From assembly GCA_963785065.1 (NCBI GenBank), contig CAWATX010000001.1:186001-250000 (forward strand): a stretch of DNA of 64,000 bases, in the 5' to 3' direction. The notes beneath the pieces are model-generated. The model was not told the origin of the DNA and ran no database searches. It saw only the letters and a program-made list of their open reading frames with translations. Source of the DNA: CAVSRC01 sp963785065 (GTDB taxonomy: Bacteria; Pseudomonadota; Alphaproteobacteria; Rhizobiales; Kaistiaceae). This document shows positions 24,899 to 33,728 of the stretch, in pieces (the stretch's first letter is position 1; every line of letters begins with the position of its first letter). The position numbers and the translations under genes are program-made.

Positions 24899-25894
24899 CT
24901 AGGTTCGCGGTGCTGCGGCCCGGCGCAGGCGGTCGTTGATCGCCTCGCCCAACCCCTCCTCGGGGATGGGCATGGCCGCGATCGTCTCGGCCTCCTGGTC
25001 GAGTGCCCGCAAGCCGGCAAAGAAATTGGCGGCGGCCTCGGCGAGATCGCCGGACGGGCTGAGATTGACGGTCGCCACGGCCTTTGCCGCGCCGGGCGGC
25101 AGGTCGGGCCCGAAGGCGAGCAGCCCCTCCCCCTCCGCCACGTCGGTCGCATTCATGCGCAGGCTTGCCGCGGGCGCGTAGTGCGAGGCGAGCATGCCCG
25201 GCGCCGCCGGTGCCTCGCCGGCCGGTGCGGCCTGGCCGAGCGGCCGGCCGAGAACCGTCTCGATATCGGCGCGTGCCAGCCCGCCGGGCCTGAGCAGCAC
25301 CGGGGCCTCGCCCGCAAGACCGACGATGGTCGATTCCAAGCCGACCGGTGTCGGCCCGGCGTCGAGGATGACGGCAACATTGCCGCCGAGATCGCCGACG
25401 ACGTGGAAGGCGGTGGTCGGGCTGACATGGCCGGAACGGTTGGCGGAAGGCGCCGCCAGCGGCCAGGTGGTTGCGGCTAGCAGCGCCTGGGCCACCGGAT
25501 GGGCGGGCACGCGCACGGCCAGCGTGCCGAGGCCGGCGGTAACCAGATCGGCGATGCCGGTGTCGGGCATGAGCGGCAGCACCAGGGTCAGCGGTCCGGG
25601 CCAGAAGGCCGCGGCCAGCCGCTCCGCATCGGTGTTGAAGCGGACGTAGCGCTGAGCGGCGGAAGCCGAGCTGACATGGATGATCAACGGGTTGAAGCGC
25701 GGCCGCCCCTTGGCCAGGAAGATGCGGCCGACGGCGGCCGGATTGGTGGCGTCGGCGGCAAGTCCGTAGACCGTCTCCGTCGGCATCGCTACCAGTTCGC
25801 CGCGCGCAAGCGCTTCCGCCGCCGCGGCAACACCCTGGCTGCCTGCGACCTTCACGTCAAAAATACGGGGGCGATTTGCGCTAGCCTGTGCCAT
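24899..25894 (-). CDS. Threonylcarbamoyl-AMP synthase (TsaC/Sua5 type)
   Basis: Makes threonylcarbamoyl-AMP from threonine, bicarbonate and ATP for the t6A modification of tRNAs that read ANN codons. At 331 residues it is the long Sua5 form: a YrdC-like domain (about 15-215) with PTETVYGLAADAT, KGRPRFNPLIIH and APSANRSGHVSPT, and a C-terminal Sua5 domain that starts after APGMLASHYAP. The start at MAQASANRP is preferred over a leader that reads further upstream. It is divergent from the acyl-CoA dehydrogenase gene, with 80 bases between them. Confidence 0.95.
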   Translation of the reverse strand: MAQASANRPRIFDVKVAGSQGVAAAAEALARGELVAMPTETVYGLAADATNPAAVGRIFLAKGRPRFNPLIIHVSSASAAQRYVRFNTDAERLAAAFWPGPLTLVLPLMPDTGIADLVTAGLGTLAVRVPAHPVAQALLAATTWPLAAPSANRSGHVSPTTAFHVVGDLGGNVAVILDAGPTPVGLESTIVGLAGEAPVLLRPGGLARADIETVLGRPLGQAAPAGEAPAAPGMLASHYAPAASLRMNATDVAEGEGLLAFGPDLPPGAAKAVATVNLSPSGDLAEAAANFFAGLRALDQEAETIAAMPIPEEGLGEAINDRLRRAAAPRT

Positions 25895-25974
25895 CGGTGA
25901 GAGTACCGGCCGTCCGGGCGGGGTTCTCGCGCGCAGCAACAAGCCGCGTCAAGCGGCAGCCGGGGGTCAAGTTC

Positions 25975-27750
25975 ATGAGCGGCACGACATCCGTCGCTGA
26001 AATTGCCTTTGCAATCAGGGCCTATGGCGGGCTCGAACGGTTGATCGCCAGCGGCGCTTTTCCCGATCTCGACGGCGAGACGGTGGACGCCATCGTCGCC
26101 GAGGCTCAGCAATTCGCCGATGAGGAACTGCTGCCGCTCAACCGCGCCGGCGACGGCACCGGCGCCGCTTATGCGGAGGGCGTGGTCACCACGCCGGCCG
26201 GCTGGAAGGATACCTATCGGCGCTGGCGCGAGGCCGGCTGGAACGGGCTCGGTAGCCCGCCCGAATGGGGCGGACAGGGCCTGCCGGTCGTGCTGCAGGT
26301 GGCGCTGCAGGAGATCTGGAACGCCGCCAATCCCTCCTTCGCGGTCGGCCCGATGCTGAACAGCGGCGCCGTGCGCGCGCTCATCACCTATGCCGGCGAA
26401 GACCTGCAGAAGCGCTACCTGCCCAAAGTCGTTTCGGGCGAATGGATGGTGACCATGGACCTGACGGAGCCGCAGGCGGGCTCCGACCTCGGTGCCATCG
26501 AGACGCGGGCGGAGCGGGCGGCGGACGGCAGCTACCGGCTGTTCGGCCATAAGCACTTCATCACCTACGGCGATCACGACCTCACCGACAACATCGTCCA
26601 CCTCGTGCTCGCCCGCCTCAGCGACGCGGCCGGAGGCACCGGCGGCATCTCCATGTTCCTGGTGCCAAAATGGCTCGAAGACGGCAGCCGTAACGACTTC
26701 GGCCCCGTCGGCATCGAGCACAAGCTCGGCCTCCACGCCTCGCCGACCTGCACGCTCAACTTCGGCGATGGCGGCGCCGGCGCCACCGGTTGGCTGGTGG
26801 GCAAGGAGAACCGCGGCCTCATCTGCATGTTCACCATGATGAACCTCGCCCGCCTCAATGTCGGCGCCCAGGGTGTCGGCGTGGCGGCTCGGGCACTGAG
26901 GCTGGCCACCGACTATGCCGCCACCCGTCGACAAGGGCGCGCACCGGGAAGCCAGCACAACGGCGAGATGAGCCTGATCGGCGAACATCCCGACATTCAA
27001 CGAGAATTGATGCAGATGGCCGCGCTCACCGCTTCGGCGCGCGCGATCTGCTACGCCTGCGCCGAGGCGCTCGACATGAGCGCCGTGGCACCGCCCGAAG
27101 AGCGCCACGCGTGGGCCGACCGGGCGAGCCTGTTGACGCCACTGGCCAAGGCATTCGCCACCGATGCCTCCAATGCCGTCACCTCGGCCGGCATCCAGGT
27201 GCATGGTGGCGCCGGCTTCATCGAGGAGACCGGCGCGGCACAACTCTTCCGCGATGCGCGCGTCTTCTCCATCTACGAAGGCACCAACGGCGTCCAGGCG
27301 ATCGACCTTGCCAGCCGCAGGGTGAAGCTCGGCGGCGGCGCGGCGGTGGCGGCGATCGTCAACCAGATCGCCGAGACCGCGGATGCGGTTGCCGCGGCAA
27401 ACCGGCCGGAATTCGGCCAGCTTGCGGTGAAGCTCGCCGAGGCCGGCAAGCAGTTGGCCGGCGCCACGGCGTTCATCGCCAAGGCATTGGCGGATGGCGC
27501 GCACCAGCCGGTGCTGGCCGGCGCCACGCCCTATCTCAAGCTTTTCGGTCTTGCATTCGGCGGTGCGCTTCTGGCAAAGGGCGCGCTCGGGGCGGAGGAG
27601 GCCATGCGCGATCGTGCCATTGCCCTTGCGCGGTTCCATTCCGAATCGCTGCTCGGTGAGGTGGCGTCCCTGGCAGCAGCGGTGAGCGAAGGCGCCGAGG
27701 GCCTGGAACAGGCGGCGCGCGCCTTCGCTATCGGCCGGGCGCAATCGTGA
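25975..27750 (+). CDS. Acyl-CoA dehydrogenase, long form
   Basis: 591-residue flavoprotein that oxidises acyl-CoA to trans-2-enoyl-CoA. Length and C-terminal extension match the large FadE5/DmdC-type group. Seen are an N-terminal helical part, MVTMDLTEPQAGSDLG (flavin and substrate region), HKLGLHASPTCTLNFG, NVGAQGVGVAARAL, VTSAGIQVHGGAGFIEETG, and the catalytic Glu in YEGTNGVQAIDL. The substrate is unknown. The ATG at 25975 fits; the frame continues upstream but without similarity. An enoyl-CoA hydratase gene follows 33 bases later, giving consecutive beta-oxidation steps. Confidence 0.95.
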   Translation: MSGTTSVAEIAFAIRAYGGLERLIASGAFPDLDGETVDAIVAEAQQFADEELLPLNRAGDGTGAAYAEGVVTTPAGWKDTYRRWREAGWNGLGSPPEWGGQGLPVVLQVALQEIWNAANPSFAVGPMLNSGAVRALITYAGEDLQKRYLPKVVSGEWMVTMDLTEPQAGSDLGAIETRAERAADGSYRLFGHKHFITYGDHDLTDNIVHLVLARLSDAAGGTGGISMFLVPKWLEDGSRNDFGPVGIEHKLGLHASPTCTLNFGDGGAGATGWLVGKENRGLICMFTMMNLARLNVGAQGVGVAARALRLATDYAATRRQGRAPGSQHNGEMSLIGEHPDIQRELMQMAALTASARAICYACAEALDMSAVAPPEERHAWADRASLLTPLAKAFATDASNAVTSAGIQVHGGAGFIEETGAAQLFRDARVFSIYEGTNGVQAIDLASRRVKLGGGAAVAAIVNQIAETADAVAAANRPEFGQLAVKLAEAGKQLAGATAFIAKALADGAHQPVLAGATPYLKLFGLAFGGALLAKGALGAEEAMRDRAIALARFHSESLLGEVASLAAAVSEGAEGLEQAARAFAIGRAQS

Positions 27751-27783
27751 AGGCCTGTGCCCGCGGAGGTCAGGAGTGAGGCA

Positions 27784-28533
27784 ATGAGCGATTTTGTGAT
27801 CAGCGAGATCGCCGAGGGCGTGCAGACCATCAGCATCGAGCGGGCCGATGCGCAAAACCGGGTGACCGCCGATATTTGCGAGCGGGTGGCTGATTCACTC
27901 GCCTTCGGCGAGAGTTCCTCGCGGGTGCGCGCCGTGCTCCTGACCGGCACGCCCGGCATCTTCACCGCCGGTCACGACGCCAACGACCTGCAAGGCTTCC
28001 TCACCGCCGGCGGCATGGGCGAAAGCATCATCCGGCTGCTCAAGACCATGGCCTCGATCGACAAGCCGCTGATCGCCGCGGTCGACGGCCCGTCCTTCGG
28101 CCTCGGCACTATCCTGCTGATCCTCTGCGACTATGTGGTGGCCAGCGAGTGGGCGATCTTTTCCGCCGCGCAGGCGGAGATGGGCATGCCACCGGAAGGC
28201 GCTGCCAGCATCCTCGCCCCGGCGCTGATGGGCTATCACCGCGCCTTCGGCCTGCTGGTGATGGGCGACCAGCTCGATGCCCACCAAGCGGCGGCCGCCG
28301 GCCTGGTCAACCGCATCGTGCCGGCCGATGCGGTCGAGGAGGCTGGCCAGGAGGCGGCCCGCACCCTTGCCGAGAAGCCGCCGGAAGCGGTACGCATGCA
28401 CCGCCGCCTGATGCGCGGCGACCGGCTGAACATCCTGCAGCGCATCGACCAGGAAGCATCCAGCTTCTCCGACCTGTTGCGCTCGCCTGCCGCGCGTGAT
28501 GCCCTGCAGGCCTATATCGACGCCAACCGCTGA
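27784..28533 (+). CDS. Enoyl-CoA hydratase/isomerase family protein
   Basis: 249-residue crotonase-fold protein, probably acting after the preceding acyl-CoA dehydrogenase. Visible are the oxyanion-hole segments LLTGTPGIFTAGHDANDL and IAAVDGPSFGLGTILLILCDYVVAS, and QAEMGMPPEGAASILAPALMGYHRAFGLLVMGDQL, which carries the second acidic residue. The C-terminus has the usual LNILQRIDQEASSFSDLLRSPAARDAL helix region. Hydratase and isomerase activities cannot be separated by sight. AGGAG lies just upstream of the ATG. Confidence 0.92.
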   Translation: MSDFVISEIAEGVQTISIERADAQNRVTADICERVADSLAFGESSSRVRAVLLTGTPGIFTAGHDANDLQGFLTAGGMGESIIRLLKTMASIDKPLIAAVDGPSFGLGTILLILCDYVVASEWAIFSAAQAEMGMPPEGAASILAPALMGYHRAFGLLVMGDQLDAHQAAAAGLVNRIVPADAVEEAGQEAARTLAEKPPEAVRMHRRLMRGDRLNILQRIDQEASSFSDLLRSPAARDALQAYIDANR

Positions 28534-28559
28534 CAAAACTCGCGCCCACGGAAACCTGC

Positions 28560-29489
28560 TTGTCCACGCTCTTCATTCAGGACCCGGTGTTCCTCGACCA
28601 TATCGCTCCGACCGGGCATCCCGAGCGGCCGGACCGCATGCGCGCCATCGACAAGGCGTTGTCAGCCCCGCCCTTCGCCGACCTCATCCGCCGCGGCGCG
28701 CCGCAAGCAGCCCCGCCCGAGCTGCTCGCCACCGCGCACAAGCCGGCCTATGTCGAGGAAATCCGTACCGCCATTCCTGACGAGGGCATCGCGCCGATCG
28801 AGGCTGACACCTATCTCTCGCCGCAGAGCTTCGAGATCGCCGCGCGCGCCGCCGCCGCCGCCTGCCTGGCGGTCGACGAGGTGATGGGCGGCACGGTCGC
28901 CAATGCCTTCTGTGCCATCAGGCCACCCGGCCATCATGCCGAGCCCGACCGGGCGATGGGCTTCTGCCTGTTCAACAACGCCGCCATCGCCGCCCGTCAG
29001 GCGCAACGCATCCACGACGCCGAGCGCGTCGCCATCGTCGACTGGGACGTCCATCACGGCAACGGCACCCAGGCGATCGTGTGGGACGATCCCTCGATCC
29101 TCTACTGCTCGACCCACCAGATGCCGCTCTATCCGGGCACCGGCGCGCCCTCGGAGACCGGTTGCGGCAACGTGGTCAACGTGCCGCTCAGGGCCGGCGA
29201 CGGCGGCACCGAGTTCGAACTCGCCTTCGGCGACAGGATCGTGCCGGCGATCAACGCCTTTGCTCCCGACCTCATCATCATCTCGGCCGGCTTCGACGCC
29301 CATTGGCGTGACCCGCTGGCCGAGATCAACCTCAACGAGGAAGATTTCGTCCACGCCACGCTGACGCTGATGGAGGCGGCTGAGCGCCATTGCGGCGGGC
29401 GCATCGTCAGCCTGCTCGAAGGCGGCTATGATCTCGCCGGGCTCGCCGGCTCGGCCGCCATGCATGTGGCGGCGCTGATGAAGGCCTGA
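28560..29489 (+). CDS. Histone-deacetylase-superfamily amidohydrolase
   Basis: 309-residue zinc hydrolase of the class II HDAC/acetylpolyamine amidohydrolase type. Visible are HPERPDRMRAI, the catalytic pair in RPPGHHAEPDRAMGFCLFNN, the zinc ligands in DWDVHHGNGTQ, SAGFDAHWRDPLA and LEGGYDLAGLA. The bacterial substrate is unknown; acetylated polyamines or small molecules are likely. The start is TTG at 28560, giving MSTLFIQDP, which matches the usual N-terminus. It sits between an enoyl-CoA hydratase gene and xseB, upstream of dxs, a common order in related bacteria. Confidence 0.93.
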   Translation: MSTLFIQDPVFLDHIAPTGHPERPDRMRAIDKALSAPPFADLIRRGAPQAAPPELLATAHKPAYVEEIRTAIPDEGIAPIEADTYLSPQSFEIAARAAAAACLAVDEVMGGTVANAFCAIRPPGHHAEPDRAMGFCLFNNAAIAARQAQRIHDAERVAIVDWDVHHGNGTQAIVWDDPSILYCSTHQMPLYPGTGAPSETGCGNVVNVPLRAGDGGTEFELAFGDRIVPAINAFAPDLIIISAGFDAHWRDPLAEINLNEEDFVHATLTLMEAAERHCGGRIVSLLEGGYDLAGLAGSAAMHVAALMKA

Positions 29490-29505
29490 GGAACGAGGAG
29501 AGCGG

Positions 29506-29760
29506 ATGGCCGATCAGGACCTTGAGCCCGTCGCGGGCATGACATTCGAAGCCGCCCTCAAGGAGCTCGAGCAGATCGTCAGCCGGCTGGAGCGCGGCGA
29601 GGTGCCGCTGGCCGAATCGATCGTCATCTACGAGCGCGGCGATGCCTTGCGCAAGCATTGCGACGCCCTGCTCCGCCAGGCCGAGGTGCGGGTGGAGAAG
29701 ATCCGCCTCGGCGCCGACGGCAAGCCGGCCGGCGCCGAGCCGCTCGACGCGGATTCTTGA
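29506..29760 (+). CDS. xseB: Exodeoxyribonuclease VII small subunit
   Basis: 84-residue XseB, which assembles with XseA into a nuclease that degrades single-stranded DNA. The MTFEAALKELEQIVSRLERGEVPLAESI core and the QAEVRVEKIRL helix are diagnostic. AGGAG and GAGAG precede the ATG. It is 16 bases after the HDAC-like gene, so probably in the same transcript; dxs follows after the inserted cupin/marR pair. Confidence 0.95.
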   Translation: MADQDLEPVAGMTFEAALKELEQIVSRLERGEVPLAESIVIYERGDALRKHCDALLRQAEVRVEKIRLGADGKPAGAEPLDADS

Positions 29761-29770
29761 GTCGCCGCCG

Positions 29771-30145
29771 CTACTCCGCCCAGGGCGGGGTGAACGGCTC
29801 CTGGCCGGGGTGCATGGCCTGTCCGCCGACGGGGAAGATGACGACGGCCTCGAACGGCTCCGCGCCGGGATTGCCAAGAGCGAAATCCGTATCGGCCGGA
29901 ATGACGGCCGCATCGCCAGCTTCGAGGGCATGGGTGGCGCCGTCGAGATGCACGGTGGCCGTGCCCGACAGGGCGACGAAGATCTCCTCGCGGGTCAGGC
30001 GGTGAACCGTCGGCGGCGTGCCGGCCGCCAGGCGTACACGCCAGGCGCAGGTCTCGCGGGCGCCGCGCTTGGGCGAAGCGAGGCCGTGGAAACGGACGCC
30101 GGGAATGTCGAACACCGGCGCTTCGGCGGAACGGATGATGGTCAT
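29771..30145 (-). CDS. Cupin-domain protein
   Basis: 124-residue single-domain cupin. The two cupin motifs are partly seen as PPTVHRLTREEIFVALSGTATVHLDG and DAAVIPADTDFALGNPG, with metal-type His and Glu in the first. The ligand or substrate is unknown. It is transcribed divergently from a marR gene, and a palindrome with a strong promoter lies between them (30186-30220), so the MarR protein probably controls it. The pair sits between xseB and dxs, which are close in many relatives. Confidence 0.82.
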   Translation of the reverse strand: MTIIRSAEAPVFDIPGVRFHGLASPKRGARETCAWRVRLAAGTPPTVHRLTREEIFVALSGTATVHLDGATHALEAGDAAVIPADTDFALGNPGAEPFEAVVIFPVGGQAMHPGQEPFTPPWAE

Positions 30146-30185
30146 CGAGGCTTTCTCTCTGGTGGAAGGCAGTTTCGTCTGGTAG

Positions 30186-30220
30186 CTTGACTATATCGTG
30201 CGATGACCAAGATAGTCAAG
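30186..30220. promoter_or_regulatory. Palindromic MarR operator over the cupin promoter and marR start codon
   Basis: A perfect nine-base inverted repeat, CTTGACTAT at 30186-30194 and ATAGTCAAG at 30212-30220, is separated by 17 bases. On the minus strand it contains TTGACT (30214-30219) and TATAGT (30190-30195) with 18-base spacing, a good sigma-70-type promoter for the cupin gene. The marR ATG at 30203 lies inside the palindrome. A bound dimer would block both genes. Confidence 0.65.
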
Positions 30221-30655
30221 TCACTTGACAATAACGGATTCCCCGAGCTGCTGGACCATGTCGGCATCCAGCTCTGGCGGGCGGCGGCCCTGTGGAAATC
30301 CGAATTCGACGCCGGCATGGTCGCAGCGGGGCACACGGTCTTCGCCCATGCCCGGTCCGGCCTCATCGCCCACATGGACCGCGGCGGCACGCGCCAGGCC
30401 GACCTGGTCGCCCGCAGCGGGCTGACCAAGCAGGCCGTGCAGCAGTTCATCGACGAACTGGTGGTGGACGGCCTGGTCCAGCGCATCCGCGATCCCGGCG
30501 ACGGACGCGGCCGCATCGTCGTCTTCACCGAGCGCGGCCGTGCCGTGCTCGCCGACGCCAATCGGGTCAAACGGCAGGTCGAGGAGCGTTTTCGCCGCAA
30601 GCTCGGCGCCGAGCGCTTCCGCGCGCTGCTTGCCGCGCTGAACGACCTGACCTAG
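30203..30655 (+). CDS. MarR-family transcriptional regulator
   Basis: 150-residue winged-helix repressor. Visible are an N-terminal helical dimer part, RQADLVARSGLTKQAVQQFIDELVVDGLV as the recognition helix region, and the wing IRDPGDGRGRIVVFTERG. MarR proteins usually autorepress and control a divergent neighbour, here the cupin gene; the palindrome over both starts agrees. No ribosome site is visible before the ATG, so the message may be leaderless or the true start may differ. The inducer is not known. Confidence 0.88.
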   Translation: MTKIVKSLDNNGFPELLDHVGIQLWRAAALWKSEFDAGMVAAGHTVFAHARSGLIAHMDRGGTRQADLVARSGLTKQAVQQFIDELVVDGLVQRIRDPGDGRGRIVVFTERGRAVLADANRVKRQVEERFRRKLGAERFRALLAALNDLT

Positions 30656-30732
30656 CCGGAGAATCCGAAGGCGTTGCGCCGGCCGGGCGAGCGTGCCAAG
30701 ACTCGCGGGAGGCATCCTTTCAGGCAAACCCC

Positions 30733-32661
30733 GTGAATCCTCTGCCAGCCACCCCCCTCCTCGACCGCGTCAAGACGCCCGAGGACCTGCGCAAGCTGCC
30801 CGAGGCCGATCTCAAGCAGCTCGCCCACGAGCTGCGCCAGGAGACGATTTCGGCGGTTTCGGTCACCGGCGGTCATCTCGGCGCGGGCCTGGGCGTGGTC
30901 GAGCTGACCGTGGCGCTGCACTACGTCTTCGACACGCCGCGCGACAAGCTGATCTGGGACGTCGGCCACCAGGCCTATCCGCACAAGATCCTCACCGGCC
31001 GCCGCGACCGCATCCGCACGCTGCGCCAGGCGGGGGGCCTCTCCGGCTTCACCAGGCGCGCGGAAAGCGAATACGACCCGTTCGGCGCCGCTCATTCGTC
31101 CACCTCGATCTCGGCGGCGCTCGGCATGGCGGTCGCCCGTGACCTCAAGGGCGGCAACGAGGCCATCATCGCGGTCATCGGCGACGGCGCCATGTCGGCG
31201 GGCATGGCCTATGAGGCGATGAACAATGCCGGCCACCTGAAGTCGCGCCTGATCGTCGTGCTCAACGACAACGACATGTCGATCGCGCCGCCGGTCGGCG
31301 CCATGTCGGCGCATCTGGCCAAGCTGGTGTCGGGGCGCACCTATCGCGGCCTCAGGCGATGGGCCAAGCAGATCGCCGAATACCTGCCGCGCTATTTCCG
31401 CGAGCGGGCGCGGCTGGCGGAGGAATTCACCCGGAGCTTCTGGACCGGAGGCACGCTGTTCGAAGAACTGGGCTTCTACTACATCGGCCCAATCGACGGG
31501 CATAATCTCGACTACCTGCTGCCGGTGCTGCGCAATGTCGCCACCATGCAGAACGGCCCGGTGCTCGTGCATGTGCGCACCAAGAAGGGCAAGGGCTATG
31601 CGCCGGCCGAACAGGCGCCTGACAAGTATCATGGGGTCGGCACCTTCGACGTGATCACCGGGGCGCAGGTCAAACGGCGTTCCAATGCGCCGGCCTACAC
31701 CAAGGTCTTCGCCGACAGCCTGATCCGGGAGGCCGAGAAGGACGAACGCATCGTCGCCATCACTGCGGCGATGCCGGCCGGCACCGGCCTCGACCTTTTC
31801 GGCGAGCGTTTTCCGAAGCGCACCTTCGACGTCGGCATCGCCGAGCAACACGCGGTCACCTTCGCCGCGGGCCTCGCGACGCAGGGCTTCAAGCCGTTCA
31901 CCGCCATCTACTCGACCTTCCTGCAGCGCGCCTACGATCAGGTGGTCCACGACGTCGCCATCCAGAACCTGCCGGTGCGCTTCGCCATCGACCGCGCCGG
32001 CTTCGTCGGAGCCGACGGGCAGACCCACGCCGGCGCCTTCGACACGACCTTCCTCGCCTGCCTGCCGGGCTTCGTGGTGATGGCGGCGGCGGACGAGGCC
32101 GAGCTTGTCCACATGGTGGCGACGGCAGCGGCGCTCGACGACCACCCGTCGTCCTTCCGCTATCCGCGCGGCGACGGCATCGGCGTCGAGATGCCGGAAA
32201 CCGGGATACCGCTCGAGATCGGCCGCGGGCGCATCGTGCGCGAGGGCGGCAAGGTGGCGCTGCTTTCCTTCGGCGCACGTCTGGCCGAATGCCTGAAGGC
32301 GGCCGAGGACCTCGATTCCTACGGCCTGCCGGCGACCGTCGCCGACGCCCGTTTCGCAAGACCGCTGGATACCGCGCTGATCGACCGGCTGGTCGCGGAG
32401 CACGAGGTGCTGATCACCGTTGAGGAAGGCACCATCGGTGGCTTCGCCTCACATGTGCTCGCCCATCTGGAGAAGATCGGCGCGCTCGACCGCGGCATCA
32501 AGGTGCGCTCGCTCACCATGCCCGACCGCTTCGTCGAGCAGGACAAGCCGGAGGCGATGTATGCCGCCGCCGGCCTCGACGCGACCGGCATCGTCGCCGC
32601 CGTCTTCGCCGCCCTCGGCCGCGATACGCCGGCTGCCGTCGCCCATCCGCGCCTCGCCTGA
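30733..32661 (+). CDS. dxs: 1-deoxy-D-xylulose-5-phosphate synthase
   Basis: Thiamine-diphosphate enzyme that condenses pyruvate and glyceraldehyde 3-phosphate, the first step of the MEP pathway. At 642 residues it has normal length. Seen are SVTGGHLGAGLGVVELTVALHY, WDVGHQAYPHKILTGRR, the ThDP motif GDGAMSAGMAYEAMNNAG...LNDNDMSI, EQHAVTFAAGLATQG with the catalytic Glu, and DRAGFVGADGQTHAGAFD. The start is GTG at 30733. The longer upstream frame overlaps marR and has no similarity. IspH, the last enzyme of the pathway, is at 4.8 kb. Confidence 0.97.
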   Translation: MNPLPATPLLDRVKTPEDLRKLPEADLKQLAHELRQETISAVSVTGGHLGAGLGVVELTVALHYVFDTPRDKLIWDVGHQAYPHKILTGRRDRIRTLRQAGGLSGFTRRAESEYDPFGAAHSSTSISAALGMAVARDLKGGNEAIIAVIGDGAMSAGMAYEAMNNAGHLKSRLIVVLNDNDMSIAPPVGAMSAHLAKLVSGRTYRGLRRWAKQIAEYLPRYFRERARLAEEFTRSFWTGGTLFEELGFYYIGPIDGHNLDYLLPVLRNVATMQNGPVLVHVRTKKGKGYAPAEQAPDKYHGVGTFDVITGAQVKRRSNAPAYTKVFADSLIREAEKDERIVAITAAMPAGTGLDLFGERFPKRTFDVGIAEQHAVTFAAGLATQGFKPFTAIYSTFLQRAYDQVVHDVAIQNLPVRFAIDRAGFVGADGQTHAGAFDTTFLACLPGFVVMAAADEAELVHMVATAAALDDHPSSFRYPRGDGIGVEMPETGIPLEIGRGRIVREGGKVALLSFGARLAECLKAAEDLDSYGLPATVADARFARPLDTALIDRLVAEHEVLITVEEGTIGGFASHVLAHLEKIGALDRGIKVRSLTMPDRFVEQDKPEAMYAAAGLDATGIVAAVFAALGRDTPAAVAHPRLA

Positions 32662-32719
32662 ACACCGATCGGCCTGTGACGAATTGGTTAGATCGGAATA
32701 GTTCCAAATGGTCGGGAAA

Positions 32720-32734
32720 GGCTTTACAAAAGCC
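32720..32734 (+). promoter_or_regulatory. Hairpin directly before the DUF2946-like start codon
   Basis: GGCTTT (32720-32725), a three-base loop and AAAGCC (32729-32734) form a six-base stem that ends two bases before the ATG at 32737. It would lie over or beside the ribosome site of the first gene in the copper-delivery run. There is no T tract, so it is not a terminator. A role in translation control is a guess. Confidence 0.3.
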
Positions 32735-32736
32735 CG

Positions 32737-33132
32737 ATGTCCCGGCGCCCTCTGCTTGCCCTCCTGCGCGGTCCTGACGGCCGGTCACTGGCGCGCGCGC
32801 TGGCGGCGATCGTATTCGTCAATGTGCTGTTCGCCGGACTCCATGGTGGCGCCCTGGCCTATTCGGCGACGACGGACACGCCGTCGGTCTGCACTTCCGC
32901 TGGCGCCAACAGCGATCCCGGCCATCCGGCCAACAATTCCGACCGTCGGGCCTATGGCATGGTGGGCTGCCTCACCACGGTCACCAGCATCGTCACGCCC
33001 TCCTCGCCGGTGCTCGCCGACGCGCCGCCGGTCCTCGCCCTGCCGGTGTTCATTGCGCCGCCGGCCGGCGGCACCACGCCCCATCTCCTCGACGGCGAGG
33101 CGAACCCGCGCGGGCCCCCGCTCCTCGGCTGA
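32737..33132 (+). CDS. Hypothetical membrane-anchored protein, DUF2946-like, in a copper cluster
   Basis: 131-residue protein with one hydrophobic segment near the N-terminus (about 18-42), two cysteines (CTSAG and GCLTT), a Pro-rich stretch and the ending ARxPP-like RGPPLLG. The tail and general layout suggest DUF2946, small proteins often next to copper chaperones; the match is only partial. It leads a run with PCuAC and SCO genes, which supports a link to copper. A six-base-stem hairpin lies two bases before its ATG. Confidence 0.5.
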   Translation: MSRRPLLALLRGPDGRSLARALAAIVFVNVLFAGLHGGALAYSATTDTPSVCTSAGANSDPGHPANNSDRRAYGMVGCLTTVTSIVTPSSPVLADAPPVLALPVFIAPPAGGTTPHLLDGEANPRGPPLLG

Positions 33133-33212
33133 ACCGATCCTCCCGCACTGATCGTTTCAACCGGCGGCCGCCACAAGGTGCGGCACCGCCATTCCGTCGA
33201 GGATAACTTCCC

Positions 33213-33728
33213 ATGACCCGCCATTTCAGGCGCGCCGCCATCGGCGCCATCTTCGCAGCCATCGCCTTCGCCGCACCGGCCTATGCGCAGGACATCACCG
33301 TCGGCACGCTGACGCTCTCCAACCTGTGGGCGCGGGCGACGCCGCCCAAGGCGCCGACCGCCGCCGGCTATCTGACCATCACCAACACGGGCAGCGAAGC
33401 GGACACGCTGACCGCGGCCGCGACGCCGATGGCCGAGACGACCGAACTCCACATCATGGAGGTCAAGAACGGCATCATGAGCATGCATCCGGTCGAGGGC
33501 GGCATCAAAATCCCGCCCGGCAAGACCGTCGCCCTTGCCCCCGGCGGCTACCACCTCATGTTCATCAAGCTGAAGCACGACCTCAAGCAGGGCGGGACGT
33601 TGCCGGTGACGCTGACTTTCGCCAAGGCCGGCACGGTTGACGCCAGCCTGCCCATCATGCCGATCGGCTCGATGGGCCCGACCGCCAGCGGCGGCGCGAT
33701 GAACATGAACATGGGCTCGGGCAAATGA
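33213..33728 (+). CDS. Copper chaperone PCu(A)C
   Basis: Periplasmic Cu(I) chaperone (171 residues) that supplies the CuA and CuB centres of oxidases with SCO proteins. After a signal peptide (cleavage near AYA-Q) the domain shows the His/Met ligand pattern: ELHIMEVKNGIMSM and GGYHLMFIKL, the H-x-M pair of the family. The C-terminus is unusually Met-rich (MPIGSM, then MNMNMG), which could bind extra Cu(I). The stop codon overlaps the SCO start by four bases (ATGA). Confidence 0.94.
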   Translation: MTRHFRRAAIGAIFAAIAFAAPAYAQDITVGTLTLSNLWARATPPKAPTAAGYLTITNTGSEADTLTAAATPMAETTELHIMEVKNGIMSMHPVEGGIKIPPGKTVALAPGGYHLMFIKLKHDLKQGGTLPVTLTFAKAGTVDASLPIMPIGSMGPTASGGAMNMNMGSGK

